Translations under genes and position numbers: made by a program | Shown here: positions 11,123 to 19,807 of the stretch, piece after piece | Position numbering within the stretch: position 1 is the first letter of the stretch | Layout: every line of letters starts with the position of its first letter | Source of the DNA: Epithemia pelagica | Lineage: Eukaryota; Bacillariophyta; Bacillariophyceae; Surirellales; Surirellaceae | Reading direction: 5' to 3' | Length of the DNA stretch: 64,000 nucleotides | Assembly: GCA_946965045.2 (NCBI GenBank) | Contig: OX337228.1 | Coordinates: forward strand, 3,782,001-3,846,000 | Notes under the pieces: generated by a model | Told to the model about the DNA's origin: nothing | What the model saw: only the letters and a program-made list of their open reading frames with translations | The model's database searches: none

Positions 11123-11825
11123 GGTAGAATATCACTCAAAGCGCTTCACGTATAATGAGTTTGCTAATTGCTGTTTGTGCTATGGCACTTTGACAAGTAG
11201 ATTGGTTGGTGCTTCCTACAGTAGGGAGATCGAATCTTCTTCTCTGGTTGGTCTCAAGGGAGCAAATCCAAGGTCAAACTGAGTTGATGAAAGCCTTGCT
11301 TGCTTGGAGGCAGAAGAGGTCGAAGTGTATTTTAGTAAAGTGGTAAGCCGTATCCACTGGGCAGAATGTCAGTTGTCAGTTATTATTAATTTTTTGAATT
11401 GGGGGGTGTTGGCGTTTTTCCGTCTCACCCCTCTTTCTTTCTATCGCACTATCCCAGAAACGATTTTCGCTCCTCGTGTCCCGTGTCCCATCTCCATGGC
11501 GGTTGTGTCGCAACAACACGAAACGCCGACCACGATAAAGAACCGAACCGTTCCACCATTGAAGGTTGAATTAACCTGATCGAGTAGAGAAAATATAAAG
11601 GAAGGGAAGCCATTCATTGTCACACCGTCAAGAAAGCTGTTCTTCCACCATAACATGAAGTTGCTGCAATTCTGAACTCCCCCAACGCAAGAAGCATAGC
11701 GACACTTTTACAAAGCACTGGCGGAGCCATTCCAAGAAAAGAAACCTGATTCTCGCTCCTCGATCCAGAGACGGAAGGACTGAGCGACCACGCCTGAGGA
11801 TTCACACAAGTTTGTGTTGTAGCAC
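11123..11825. promoter_or_regulatory. Divergent intergenic region between RPS16 and the DPP8/9-like gene
   Basis: A 703-nt spacer between two divergent ATGs. It contains pyrimidine-rich stretches near 11410-11460 on the plus strand. No coding frame or RNA gene is convincing. Confidence 0.5.
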
Positions 11826-14800
11826 ATGCTGCCGTTGGTTGGACGACCATCAGGCAGAGCAACTCATCCACCACAAAACGACGATCAACCATCACATCGG
11901 GTTGGAGACGACGCTATCCCTTCCTCTGGGGAAGATTCAACGCAACAACGACAACGACGCCTTGTTTGGTTGCCTTCCAGCACCGTTCCGTCTCTGTGGA
12001 CCCGAACACGAAGAAGAAGAAACCAAAACAATAACAACGACCAAGTTCCACACAATTCACAGCCACCACAACGACAGACTGGCCCACGTCCTCGTTTCCG
12101 CAATCGAACTGCTCTTGGTCGAACGGTGTCTCCCAGCTCTCTTGCACAACCGTCTTCCGATCATCGTGATTCAGTCGTAATGATTCCGCCATCCAATGCC
12201 GGTGCCTGGTCCACTGCGGCCACTCCTCCCTCCACTACCAGTTCCGCGGCTGTTTGGACGGCCGAAGCTGTCGCGTCCTTGCCTCCTCCAGGTGTTTCGG
12301 GACCCAGTCAAGTCACTTTTTCTCCACCGCCACCAAGAAGAAGAAGGCGAAGACAAGACCTGAAGCAGCCCACCACAGGAGACCCACATCCAACGAATGG
12401 AGTTGGGAACAGTCACCAGGACGAAACTTATGACACAAACCTGCATGATCAACACGGTCCGTCTTCGTCATCGCCCCTTTTTCTAGCTTTTGTCAGTGCT
12501 CCAGGAACAGTCATTCGTACCGCCAAACCACCTCCCAGTATGTTTCGACCACTCACGACAGGATTGTATCCCTCTCCTCCTGGAGGCACTTCGGCAAAAA
12601 ATAGCGGCCGTGCGGCATCATCTTCTGGAGCCGCAGTGCAGCATTCTCAGACCAATCTTCATCCTGACATTTATGGCACGTCATCGAGCCAACCGCCTTC
12701 GGAACCACACCCTCAAACCTCGTCATCTCATGCAACAACAACAACACCTCCCTTTTTCTTCATGCCTTCGTCTGCTTCAACCACGGCCTCTCAACCAACT
12801 GCACGTACGAACCGCAACGTTTCTGCAAAACCACTTTCGTCCATTTCGGAACGTGTCTTGATGTGCCTCGATGTTACAAGTACCGTAGCCTCTCCCACCG
12901 GATCATTCAATGAACCTCAACATACGCACTTGCAACCACACCCCTTGTTGCGCCTCGGTGGAGCGTCCTCTGTGACCACAAAAACCGCTGCAACTGTTTC
13001 CAATCAACACAACAATAACAAACGACGACTGCTGGAATCGGCCGCCTCCTTCGCCTCTTCCTCTTCGTCTTGTTCGTCGTTAGGATATGGTAACAAAGCC
13101 ACTACGACGGTTTCCAAAAAGAAACCAACATCCAAAGAACATCAAAAACATGAAGCACAGGCCTCTCGTAACCATTCATCGTCGTCCATTTCCTTGACAT
13201 CCTCCTCGCAACCCGTAACACAGTTTTCATGGACTTGGTGTTGGCCCTCGACTGGCGTCCTCGACCCTTTTTTGGATAACAACGACGACGACGAGCTTCC
13301 CTTTTTACGCGTCTTGATACCATGGAGGGGGAACTTGTTTGTTCAAGACGGGGTTTCTTTCACCTCTCACCTTGGTAGCAGTGACGGTAGTCGTCGACGA
13401 CAACGACCGACTGTGCATTCCAAGAACAGGAAGGATCAGGATGACAATGACATGACACACGACGAACCTCGCTGTATCTACAATGCCTTGTCTTCGTCCA
13501 ACTCGTTGAGTAGTCCCTGTATTGATCCACAACTGTCACCAGACGGAAGCATGGTGGCATGGGCAGCGAACGGAGAACTATTTGTACAGTCTTGTGGGGA
13601 TTCGTACCTTGCTGAGAAGCAGGACTCTGTGGGCAGTCGCGCCAAACGATCTGGTAATTCTTCTCCTCGGGATGCATCTAGTTCTGAATCATCTCCAACT
13701 CCCATACAAATTACATTTGGCGCCGTCCAAACAACAGAACTTTGTATCAGTCATGGCATTGCGGAGTTCGTTGCACAAGAAGAAATGGATCGATACAGAG
13801 GATTTTGGTGGCATCCTCAATCTACAGGCATCTTGTTTGTCCGGGTTGATGAATCTCATGTTCCACCATTTCGAATCTTGCATCACCATGATGCCACCAC
13901 CACCGGACAATCGTCATCAAGCGCTCAGTCGACAACAACGGCGAGTGAATCGCCCTTGTCACCTGGTCACCAACCATCACAATCACAACCACCCCTCTCT
14001 TCGTCAGCCATTCCATACGAAGATCATCGCTATCCCTTTGCTGGAAAAATGAATCCCAAAGTGCAATTAGCATATGTCGAAATTGATCGACAGTCCATCC
14101 TATCCCCCCACACGGTCCAACCTTCAACTGATCCTTCGACCTCCACCCACCCAACCAACCGTGCAACGAATTGTAACACGAAGACAAAGACCGTGCCAAA
14201 TACCACGACGACACCGCCTTATCAATCTAGCTCCGCATCTTCCGAATCAAGCGCCACGGACAGCTGTGCCATGATGATGATGGATGATGACGAGGACGAC
14301 GACCGCGCCGAACAAATCTCGACCATGTCGTCGTCTTCGTCGTCTCCTCCTCGTCGACAAGGTAATGCCGAGACGATTGCGATGGAATCTTCCCCTCCTC
14401 CTTCAAATGGAGGCTCAGTGTCACCGACCCATCATCATTCACCATCCAACACGCGAAGCAATGGAAGTGGGACTTTTGCGGCACAAGATATTGCACGCGA
14501 GAAATGGACTGAATGTACATGGTTGGACGCACCGCAAGAAGCATCGGAATATTTGGCCCGAATTCGTTGGTTGCCAAATGGGTCGGCCGTTGCGCAATGG
14601 CAGAATCGCGCGCAAAATTTATCCATTCTTGTACTCATGGAACTTCCATCTGCCACGACTCCTCCATCGTCCTCGTCAGTGCGACGACGCAACAAACGCT
14701 CCAGCCAAGTACTCCTTATGGAGCAAAGTGAAGAATGGATCAATTTGCACAACATGTTTCATGTATTGCCAAGAGCTGTGCACCCCGATGAATGCATTGT

Positions 14801-16694
14801 TACTTCGACAGCTGGTACTGCGCATTCGGACAAGGTGCATAATGTGCAAATTCCGTCACTTCCTAATCCCTTGCCGGAAGGTAGTTTCAGTTTTCTATTT
14901 GCCTCTGAACGGACAGGATATCAACACTTGTACCTCTATACCTACTGCCCAGGTATCACCAGCGCGGGCCGACTGGGCAACCATGACCATTCCAATTATT
15001 ACCATTCGCAACAGCAGCCACAACCGCAATTCCAACAAGCAGCCATACCACTACGAACTGTCTCGGCGGGGAAATGGATGGTAGAGAGTATAGCTGGTGT
15101 TGACATGGACCAAGACGTTGTTTACGTTACCGGTACCTATGATTCGGTTCTGGAACGGCATCTGTATGCCTTGCCCTTGTTGAATCGACGATTGGTGGTC
15201 CAACCCTCTCTTGCCGCTACAACGACATCAACCGCTCTTGATGGATCATGTGACGTGGACCATTCCGACCCAAACCACCATTCATTGTTGTTGAATCATA
15301 CGGCTACCAAGGGTGTACGACGAGGGTTGAGTAAAGTGATGCATGTTCTCTCCGGAAAGGGAAATTTGGGTCGAAGCAATAGCAACAGTGGCAATCATCG
15401 CACGACTTACACAAATCGTGTTCTACAAGAAGCAATATGGGCAAGCATGAGACCTGTCCGATTAACGTTGGAAGCTGGTATGCACAGCATTGTTATGGAT
15501 GATCTATGTCGACTGTTCGTCGACACCAGCAGTGATATGGACCGACCTACGTCATCTCGCATTTATCAACTCCCACCCAAGCAAGGAGATTTTTGGACTA
15601 CCTTTCTACAAAGACAAACAGAACCAGTAGAACTGCAGTTGGTGTACACCCTCTATGATGCACTTAAAGAAGATAATTCTGTTTCGTCGGCTGCTGCTGG
15701 CTCAATCGCTGTGGGAGGAACTGCCGCTGCAGCACTACCATCCCCTCTGCATGGATTCCCCAGTGGTGGCGCTCGTCTTTTGGCGAGTTTACCGCCTCCA
15801 GAATTGATCTCATTTCCATGTTCGGATGGTATTGAAACATTGCATGCGGCATTATATCGTCCGAATCCTCGTATTTATGGACCAGGTCCATATCCATTGG
15901 TCTGTGCCGTTTATGGTGGCCCTCACGTCCAACGAGTCAACCGTTCCTGGTCGCAATGTGCCGATATGCGGGCACAGAGGTTACGAAGTATGGGATTTTG
16001 CGTCATCAAGTGTGACAATCGAGGTTCAAGCCGTCGTGGATTGGAGTTTGAAGCTGCCATTCGTCGTCGGTTGGGACGGTTGGAGGTGTTGGATCAAGTG
16101 GCAGCAGCTCGGCAATTGATCTTGCGTGGTTTGGTCGATGCCTCCCGGATAGGAGTGTATGGATGGTCGTATGGAGGATATTTGGCTGCCATGTGCCTGA
16201 GTCGCGCTCCCGATGTCTTTTGCTGTGCTGTAGCGGGTGCTCCTGTTACAAGTTGGGATGGATACGATACGCATTATACCGAGCGATACATGGGTCATCC
16301 TCAAGACAATGTCATTGGATATCGTGAATCGGCCGTGCTGGATCATGTGCCCAACATCAAGGGCAAACTGCTATTGGTACATGGGTTACTGGATGAAAAC
16401 GTTCATTTTCGCCATACAACTCGGCTAATCAACAAACTTGTTGCATGCGGGAAAGAGTACGAGGTTTTGTTGTTTCCTGAAGAACGACATTCACCACGAC
16501 GATTGCGAGATCGGATATATATGGAACAACGAATCAGTGATTTCTTTGTCCGAAATTTGCTCATGTCGCCGGGGTCCTCCCCTGCAGGAACTGCAAGTCA
16601 TTCGCGAATGATACGTTCGGCAGCCTTGGATCCACCCTCTGCCAGTGGAACCGGTAATGCAGCTGGGATGATGCGTACATTAGGGCATTTGTAA
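11826..16694 (+). CDS. Dipeptidyl peptidase 8/9-like serine peptidase (S9B) with long disordered N-terminus
   Basis: This is a 1,622-residue single-exon gene. The C-terminal alpha/beta-hydrolase domain has the S9 triad: Ser1448 in GWSYGGY, Asp1523 in HGLLDENVHF and His1555 in EERHSPR. It is preceded by YGGPHVQRVNRSW and KCDNRGSSRRG, close to DPP8/9. Parts of the propeller domain are recognisable (PQLSPDGSMVAWAANGELFV, FWWHPQSTGILFVRVDES, LRTVSAGKWMVESIAGVD). In the family it removes N-terminal X-Pro or X-Ala dipeptides in the cytosol. The first ~470 residues and several propeller insertions are low-complexity Ser/Thr/Pro/Gln tracts, which makes it nearly twice the length of DPP8. No signal peptide or N-terminal anchor is seen, in agreement with the cytosolic DPP8/9 branch. 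Confidence 0.9.
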   Translation: MLPLVGRPSGRATHPPQNDDQPSHRVGDDAIPSSGEDSTQQRQRRLVWLPSSTVPSLWTRTRRRRNQNNNNDQVPHNSQPPQRQTGPRPRFRNRTALGRTVSPSSLAQPSSDHRDSVVMIPPSNAGAWSTAATPPSTTSSAAVWTAEAVASLPPPGVSGPSQVTFSPPPPRRRRRRQDLKQPTTGDPHPTNGVGNSHQDETYDTNLHDQHGPSSSSPLFLAFVSAPGTVIRTAKPPPSMFRPLTTGLYPSPPGGTSAKNSGRAASSSGAAVQHSQTNLHPDIYGTSSSQPPSEPHPQTSSSHATTTTPPFFFMPSSASTTASQPTARTNRNVSAKPLSSISERVLMCLDVTSTVASPTGSFNEPQHTHLQPHPLLRLGGASSVTTKTAATVSNQHNNNKRRLLESAASFASSSSSCSSLGYGNKATTTVSKKKPTSKEHQKHEAQASRNHSSSSISLTSSSQPVTQFSWTWCWPSTGVLDPFLDNNDDDELPFLRVLIPWRGNLFVQDGVSFTSHLGSSDGSRRRQRPTVHSKNRKDQDDNDMTHDEPRCIYNALSSSNSLSSPCIDPQLSPDGSMVAWAANGELFVQSCGDSYLAEKQDSVGSRAKRSGNSSPRDASSSESSPTPIQITFGAVQTTELCISHGIAEFVAQEEMDRYRGFWWHPQSTGILFVRVDESHVPPFRILHHHDATTTGQSSSSAQSTTTASESPLSPGHQPSQSQPPLSSSAIPYEDHRYPFAGKMNPKVQLAYVEIDRQSILSPHTVQPSTDPSTSTHPTNRATNCNTKTKTVPNTTTTPPYQSSSASSESSATDSCAMMMMDDDEDDDRAEQISTMSSSSSSPPRRQGNAETIAMESSPPPSNGGSVSPTHHHSPSNTRSNGSGTFAAQDIAREKWTECTWLDAPQEASEYLARIRWLPNGSAVAQWQNRAQNLSILVLMELPSATTPPSSSSVRRRNKRSSQVLLMEQSEEWINLHNMFHVLPRAVHPDECIVTSTAGTAHSDKVHNVQIPSLPNPLPEGSFSFLFASERTGYQHLYLYTYCPGITSAGRLGNHDHSNYYHSQQQPQPQFQQAAIPLRTVSAGKWMVESIAGVDMDQDVVYVTGTYDSVLERHLYALPLLNRRLVVQPSLAATTTSTALDGSCDVDHSDPNHHSLLLNHTATKGVRRGLSKVMHVLSGKGNLGRSNSNSGNHRTTYTNRVLQEAIWASMRPVRLTLEAGMHSIVMDDLCRLFVDTSSDMDRPTSSRIYQLPPKQGDFWTTFLQRQTEPVELQLVYTLYDALKEDNSVSSAAAGSIAVGGTAAAALPSPLHGFPSGGARLLASLPPPELISFPCSDGIETLHAALYRPNPRIYGPGPYPLVCAVYGGPHVQRVNRSWSQCADMRAQRLRSMGFCVIKCDNRGSSRRGLEFEAAIRRRLGRLEVLDQVAAARQLILRGLVDASRIGVYGWSYGGYLAAMCLSRAPDVFCCAVAGAPVTSWDGYDTHYTERYMGHPQDNVIGYRESAVLDHVPNIKGKLLLVHGLLDENVHFRHTTRLINKLVACGKEYEVLLFPEERHSPRRLRDRIYMEQRISDFFVRNLLMSPGSSPAGTASHSRMIRSAALDPPSASGTGNAAGMMRTLGHL

Positions 16695-17046
16695 AGAACG
16701 AAAAACATTACGTTTCACATCATGGCCCTGCTCACTAGTCGCTAATAGACCCTGTATATCAACTATCAACACCCCCCAATCACGATAGAGTGTCTCGTTA
16801 TTTTCACAGCAGGTCTCCTGGACAATATTTTGCTTTCTTCTGTCCACACGTACAATGAAGGTGAGACGAAAAGTAGATGAGATACAATCTACTATATACT
16901 AAGTACTGTCTCTTGTCAACTGTTTGCCTGTGACTGCTACAGACAACCCAAAGATTTGTTCGAACTGGAATGCTATGCCACTGGTGTCTGACGCACAACA
17001 TGCATTAGAAACAGAGAACACGTGGTTTGGTTGTACCATTGAATCA
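16695..17046. other. Convergent intergenic region
   Basis: A 352-nt spacer between the 3' ends of the DPP-like and glutathione peroxidase-like genes. Nothing beyond expected 3' flanks is seen. Confidence 0.6.
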
Positions 17047-17781
17047 TTACAATTCTTCTCCGGTATTGTGAAGGGAGAGGACGTAATCGAGCAGGGATTC
17101 TGGTTCGACGTCACTGAACTGCGAGATTTGACCTTTTCCATTGACAACAAAATAGGTATCAAAATTCCATTGAATCATGGGCACATTGGCTTTGTACTTC
17201 AAATACTGATAAACCTCATGCGCGCTAGGGCCATTAACGTTGATCTTGCCCATCATGGTGAATTCCACTCCTTGTTCATGTGCAAATTCCTGGATGTCAT
17301 GGGCCGTTCCAGGTTCTTGTTGTCCAAACTGATTGCATGGAAAGGCCAAAATGCGGACGGGCAACTGTCGTTCCTTTACCAAATTTGCCCATAATTTGAC
17401 CAAGCCATGGTAGTGTGATTCTGTGCGACCACAATAGGTGGCCACATTGGTCACGATTGTGGTATGACCTCGAAACTGTTCAAAGTCCACCATGTTTCCC
17501 TCAATGTCAGGTGCCTTCAACTCAAAGAAGGATCCAATATGGTCGACTTTATGATTTTTGGCATTCGAATCGTTAACACTGGCACACGATGATTGGCAAC
17601 TTTGCAGCATGTAACCAGGATTTTTGTCGCATTCACCCACCGAGGCCCAATGTTCACAACGATGATCTTGGTCCGGAGCAGGAATGTCGGAAGCTAAGAT
17701 GGCACTGGACGTCATTGTCCAAAACACCATCAAGTACAAACTGAAATGGGCGAACGTCATCCTGGTCCTTTCAATCATCAT
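17047..17781 (-). CDS. ShKT-like domain fused to a glutathione peroxidase domain, secretory
   Basis: This 244-residue protein begins with a signal peptide (hydrophobic MTFAHFSLYLMVFWTMTSSAILA). Next comes a ShKT-like module at 42-66 (CEHWASVGECDKNPGYM...C...C) with four of the usual six cysteines, then a glutathione peroxidase domain from about 80. The peroxidase has the catalytic Cys117 in NVATYCG (Cys, not selenocysteine), FPCNQFGQQEPG and W205-N206 of the WNF motif, so the catalytic tetrad Cys-Gln-Trp-Asn is intact. The substitution of Ser by Tyr before Cys117 (TYCG) is unusual. The family reduces peroxides with thioredoxin or glutathione. The signal peptide suggests an ER, surface or complex-plastid location. 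Confidence 0.87.
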   Translation of the reverse strand: MMIERTRMTFAHFSLYLMVFWTMTSSAILASDIPAPDQDHRCEHWASVGECDKNPGYMLQSCQSSCASVNDSNAKNHKVDHIGSFFELKAPDIEGNMVDFEQFRGHTTIVTNVATYCGRTESHYHGLVKLWANLVKERQLPVRILAFPCNQFGQQEPGTAHDIQEFAHEQGVEFTMMGKINVNGPSAHEVYQYLKYKANVPMIQWNFDTYFVVNGKGQISQFSDVEPESLLDYVLSLHNTGEEL

Positions 17782-18250
17782 TTCCTTTTTCCTTTGTTCG
17801 GATGGATCTTGTGGCCTAAATCTGAGACCTCTGGGAAAGAAATAATGTCTCTCTCAAATGTCCCCTCCTCCCACCTCTGCTCCATCCAGGACGCCTCAAG
17901 GATGAGCGATCTATGTGCGTCGAAATCTGGAGCTCAGATGTAGCGGAGGGTAGTTTCTCTAGAGTTGAAGCGCAAATCATCGCGATCTTTGTGTGAGTTG
18001 ACGTGTCTCTACGTGTACAACGCATGGTAGTAGAGGTTGTAATAGTGAGAAACAAGTTGGAAACGCTGGAGACACGGATGTGTTATCAGGGTATCTTACC
18101 GTAGAGAATTGGACCACCGAGAAGAAGGCGTACCTTTGGGTGTTCAACTTGTCTTTCTCTCGCGTGTAGTAGAGCCATCCCGTAGAGTCGAGACCCCTTT
18201 TTGTCCCACACACTCTGTGCCAAATTCCCTATACACATACACGAAACACC
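17782..18250. promoter_or_regulatory. Divergent region upstream of GPX-like and FCP genes
   Basis: A 469-nt spacer between divergent ATGs. It must contain the promoter of the FCP gene, usually light-regulated in diatoms. I cannot point to a specific element. Confidence 0.45.
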
Positions 18251-19068
18251 ATGAAGGTTGCTGCCGTTGCGTTTGTTGCTTGCTTCAGTGCCGTTGAGGC
18301 CTTCACCACACCGGCTTCGTCCTCTGTTTCACACAGCCGTGTGCAAATGAGCGAGGAAGAAGCCGAAGCCCCGGCGGAACCCGAACCTGTGGCCGTTGTG
18401 GCCGCCACTCCCGAAAAGGTTCCTTGCTTTGGTGCCTCTCCCGGACCCAAATTCTTCTTGGGAGAACCCGTCTGGGACAAGTTGACCATGGAAATTGGCA
18501 GTGCCCAAACAGGAGACTTTTTGCGAGCTGCTGAATTGAAGCATGGCCGATCCGCCATGTTGGCCACCCTTGGCTTTTCCTTGCAAAAGTTGGGTGTCAC
18601 CTTTGACAAGATCTCCCCCCATGAATACTTGTCCGTCACCCAAGACATCAAGTTCGCCGACTTGGCTGCCATGGGACCTGTCGAAGCCATGAAGAGCATC
18701 CCAGGAGAAGGCTTTGCTCAAATCTTTGCCGCCATTGCTGCCATTGAAATTTACGAGTTGACCCACCGTGACGGTGAAATCAAGGAAGGAGAAACCGTTG
18801 CTCCTGGATTGCAAGCTGGTGGATTGAATGGTATGTATGATCAGGACCTAGATGGCTTATGACTTTTATCTTTGGAATACATCTCACAAGAGTCCTTGTT
18901 CACCACCTGATAGGATACAACTTGAACTGGAATCCTTTGAAATTTGAAATTACCGACCGCCGCAAGTTGGTTGAGTTGCAAAACGGACGAGCGGCCATGG
19001 TTGCTATTTCTGCTTGGGTTGCTGCCGAGACCATTCCAGGATCGGTCCCCATCTTTTTGCCATGGTAA
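18251..19068 (+). CDS. Fucoxanthin-chlorophyll a/c antenna protein (LHC family)
   Basis: Exon 1 (18251-18830) joins exon 2 (18914-19068) through an 83-nt GTATGT...TAG intron in phase 1, giving 244 residues. The N-terminus is a complex-plastid bipartite presequence: a short signal peptide ending at VEA|F18, where the Phe at +1 is the diatom stromal-import signal, then a Ser/Thr-rich transit region. Three LHC helices are seen: helix 1 with the chlorophyll ligand motif FLRAAELKHGRSAMLA, helix 2 around FAAIAAIEIYELT, and helix 3 with LVELQNGRAAMVAI in exon 2. The protein binds chlorophylls and fucoxanthin in the thylakoid. Subfamily (Lhcf, Lhcr or Lhcx) is uncertain; the acidic Glu/Pro stretch after the presequence and the PWDKLTMEIGSAQT-like entry to helix 1 are distinctive. 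Confidence 0.93.
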
Positions 19069-19366
19069 TTTTCTTGTCCATGGATCGATAGCCCGACCGT
19101 GATTGGGCGTTTGTTCCCATAAGAGTTGTGTGACCAAAGATTACGAAGACAGCATTCACCTCTTTGACGCTCTCTTGTTTCATGAACCACGGAAATAGAG
19201 ACCGCAGTAACACCATAGTGGCCCTTTTTTCACCTGGCGTTCAAGTGTTTCCTTAGTCCAGCTTGTATAGTGTCGTCCCCCCCTTGAATGCGCACTGGAT
19301 GAATGCTGATTTGATCTCGCTGACAGTACAAATGCTGCAGGGTAGAAACAATTGTCACGCAGTGTC

Positions 19367-19506
19367 ATCCAAATCGAACTCTTTGGTTTATCACCTATGA
19401 CTATCCTATGTTTGCTGAGAGGCTCTACTGGCTATGATCCAAATCGAACTCTTTGGTTTATCACCTATGACTATCCTATGTTTGCTGAGAGGCTCTACTG
19501 GCTATG
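19367..19506 (+). repeat. Perfect 70-bp tandem duplication
   Basis: Two identical, directly abutting 70-bp copies (19367-19436 and 19437-19506) start ATCCAAATCGAAC and end CTACTGGCTATG. They lie between the FCP 3' end and the permuted tRNA. Perfect identity in non-coding DNA implies a recent duplication (or an assembly artefact). Confidence 0.95.
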
Positions 19507-19558
19507 GCTAATGGATGTCACGAGAACTTTGAGCTATTATTTATATTTAATAAATTCG

Positions 19559-19676
19559 TCGTTCCGTCAGGATCGTAGATGTAGTCCATCAGGAGATTCC
19601 GGGTTCGAATCCCGGGCAGGTTTCTTAGCCCTGTTGACCTGTTGGCCCAATGGTAAGGCGCCTGACTACGGAACGA
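19559..19676 (+). ncRNA. Precursor of the permuted tRNA with complementary leader and trailer
   Basis: Leader TCGTTCCG (19559-19566) is exactly complementary to CGGAACGA (19669-19676), which covers the end of the anticodon loop and the trailer. The leader also holds a first copy of TCAGG (19567-19571) and GTAGTC (19581-19586), which is complementary to GACTAC in the anticodon arm (19664-19669). These pairings could form the bulge-helix-bulge type structure cut by tRNA splicing endonuclease in known permuted tRNAs. The folding is my manual reading. Confidence 0.65.
19588..19672 (+). tRNA. Circularly permuted tRNA-Arg(ACG) gene
   Basis: The 3' half lies upstream of the 5' half. The 5' half at 19636-19672 reads acceptor strand GACCTGT, T8-G9, D-arm (GCCCAATGGTAAGGC), anticodon 5' strand CCTGA and loop CTACGGA with anticodon ACG at 19668-19670. 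The 3' half at 19588-19623 reads anticodon 3' strand TCAGG, variable loop AGATT, T-arm CCGGG/TTCGAAT/CCCGG, acceptor strand GCAGGTT and T73. Joined in normal order, they form a full cloverleaf of 72 nt: 7-bp acceptor with two G-U pairs, 5-bp anticodon stem, 5-bp T stem. A 12-nt spacer (19624-19635) separates the halves. No other 5' half exists upstream of the T-arm and no 3' half downstream of the anticodon. The join falls in the anticodon loop next to position 37/38, the usual intron site; an A on each side makes the exact point ambiguous. CCA is not encoded. Confidence 0.88.
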
Positions 19677-19682
19677 CATCTC

Positions 19683-19687
19683 TTTTT
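19683..19687 (+). terminator. RNA polymerase III T-run terminator of the permuted tRNA
   Basis: A run of five T (TCTTTTTGC) follows 11 nt after the end of the 5' half. This is the usual Pol III stop signal. Confidence 0.6.
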
Positions 19688-19807
19688 GCTTTTCCCTCTT
19701 GGGACAAAGATTCGTTTCATCTCACACAAGATCCACTTCTTTCTGCGTCGTCGATCGTCGATGTCGACATAGAAACACAATCCATACCCTCTATTATACA
19801 GCAACAG

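Noticed and set aside
19588..19623. Two ordinary broken tRNAs (a 3' fragment and a 5' fragment) instead of one permuted gene
   Set aside because: The two fragments complement each other exactly in acceptor and anticodon stems, so independent decay of two genes is far less likely.
19352..19807. Extension of the PDI frame upstream of its ATG
   Set aside because: The frame runs through the tandem repeat and the tRNA gene, so the openness is accidental; the signal peptide begins after the ATG at 19808.
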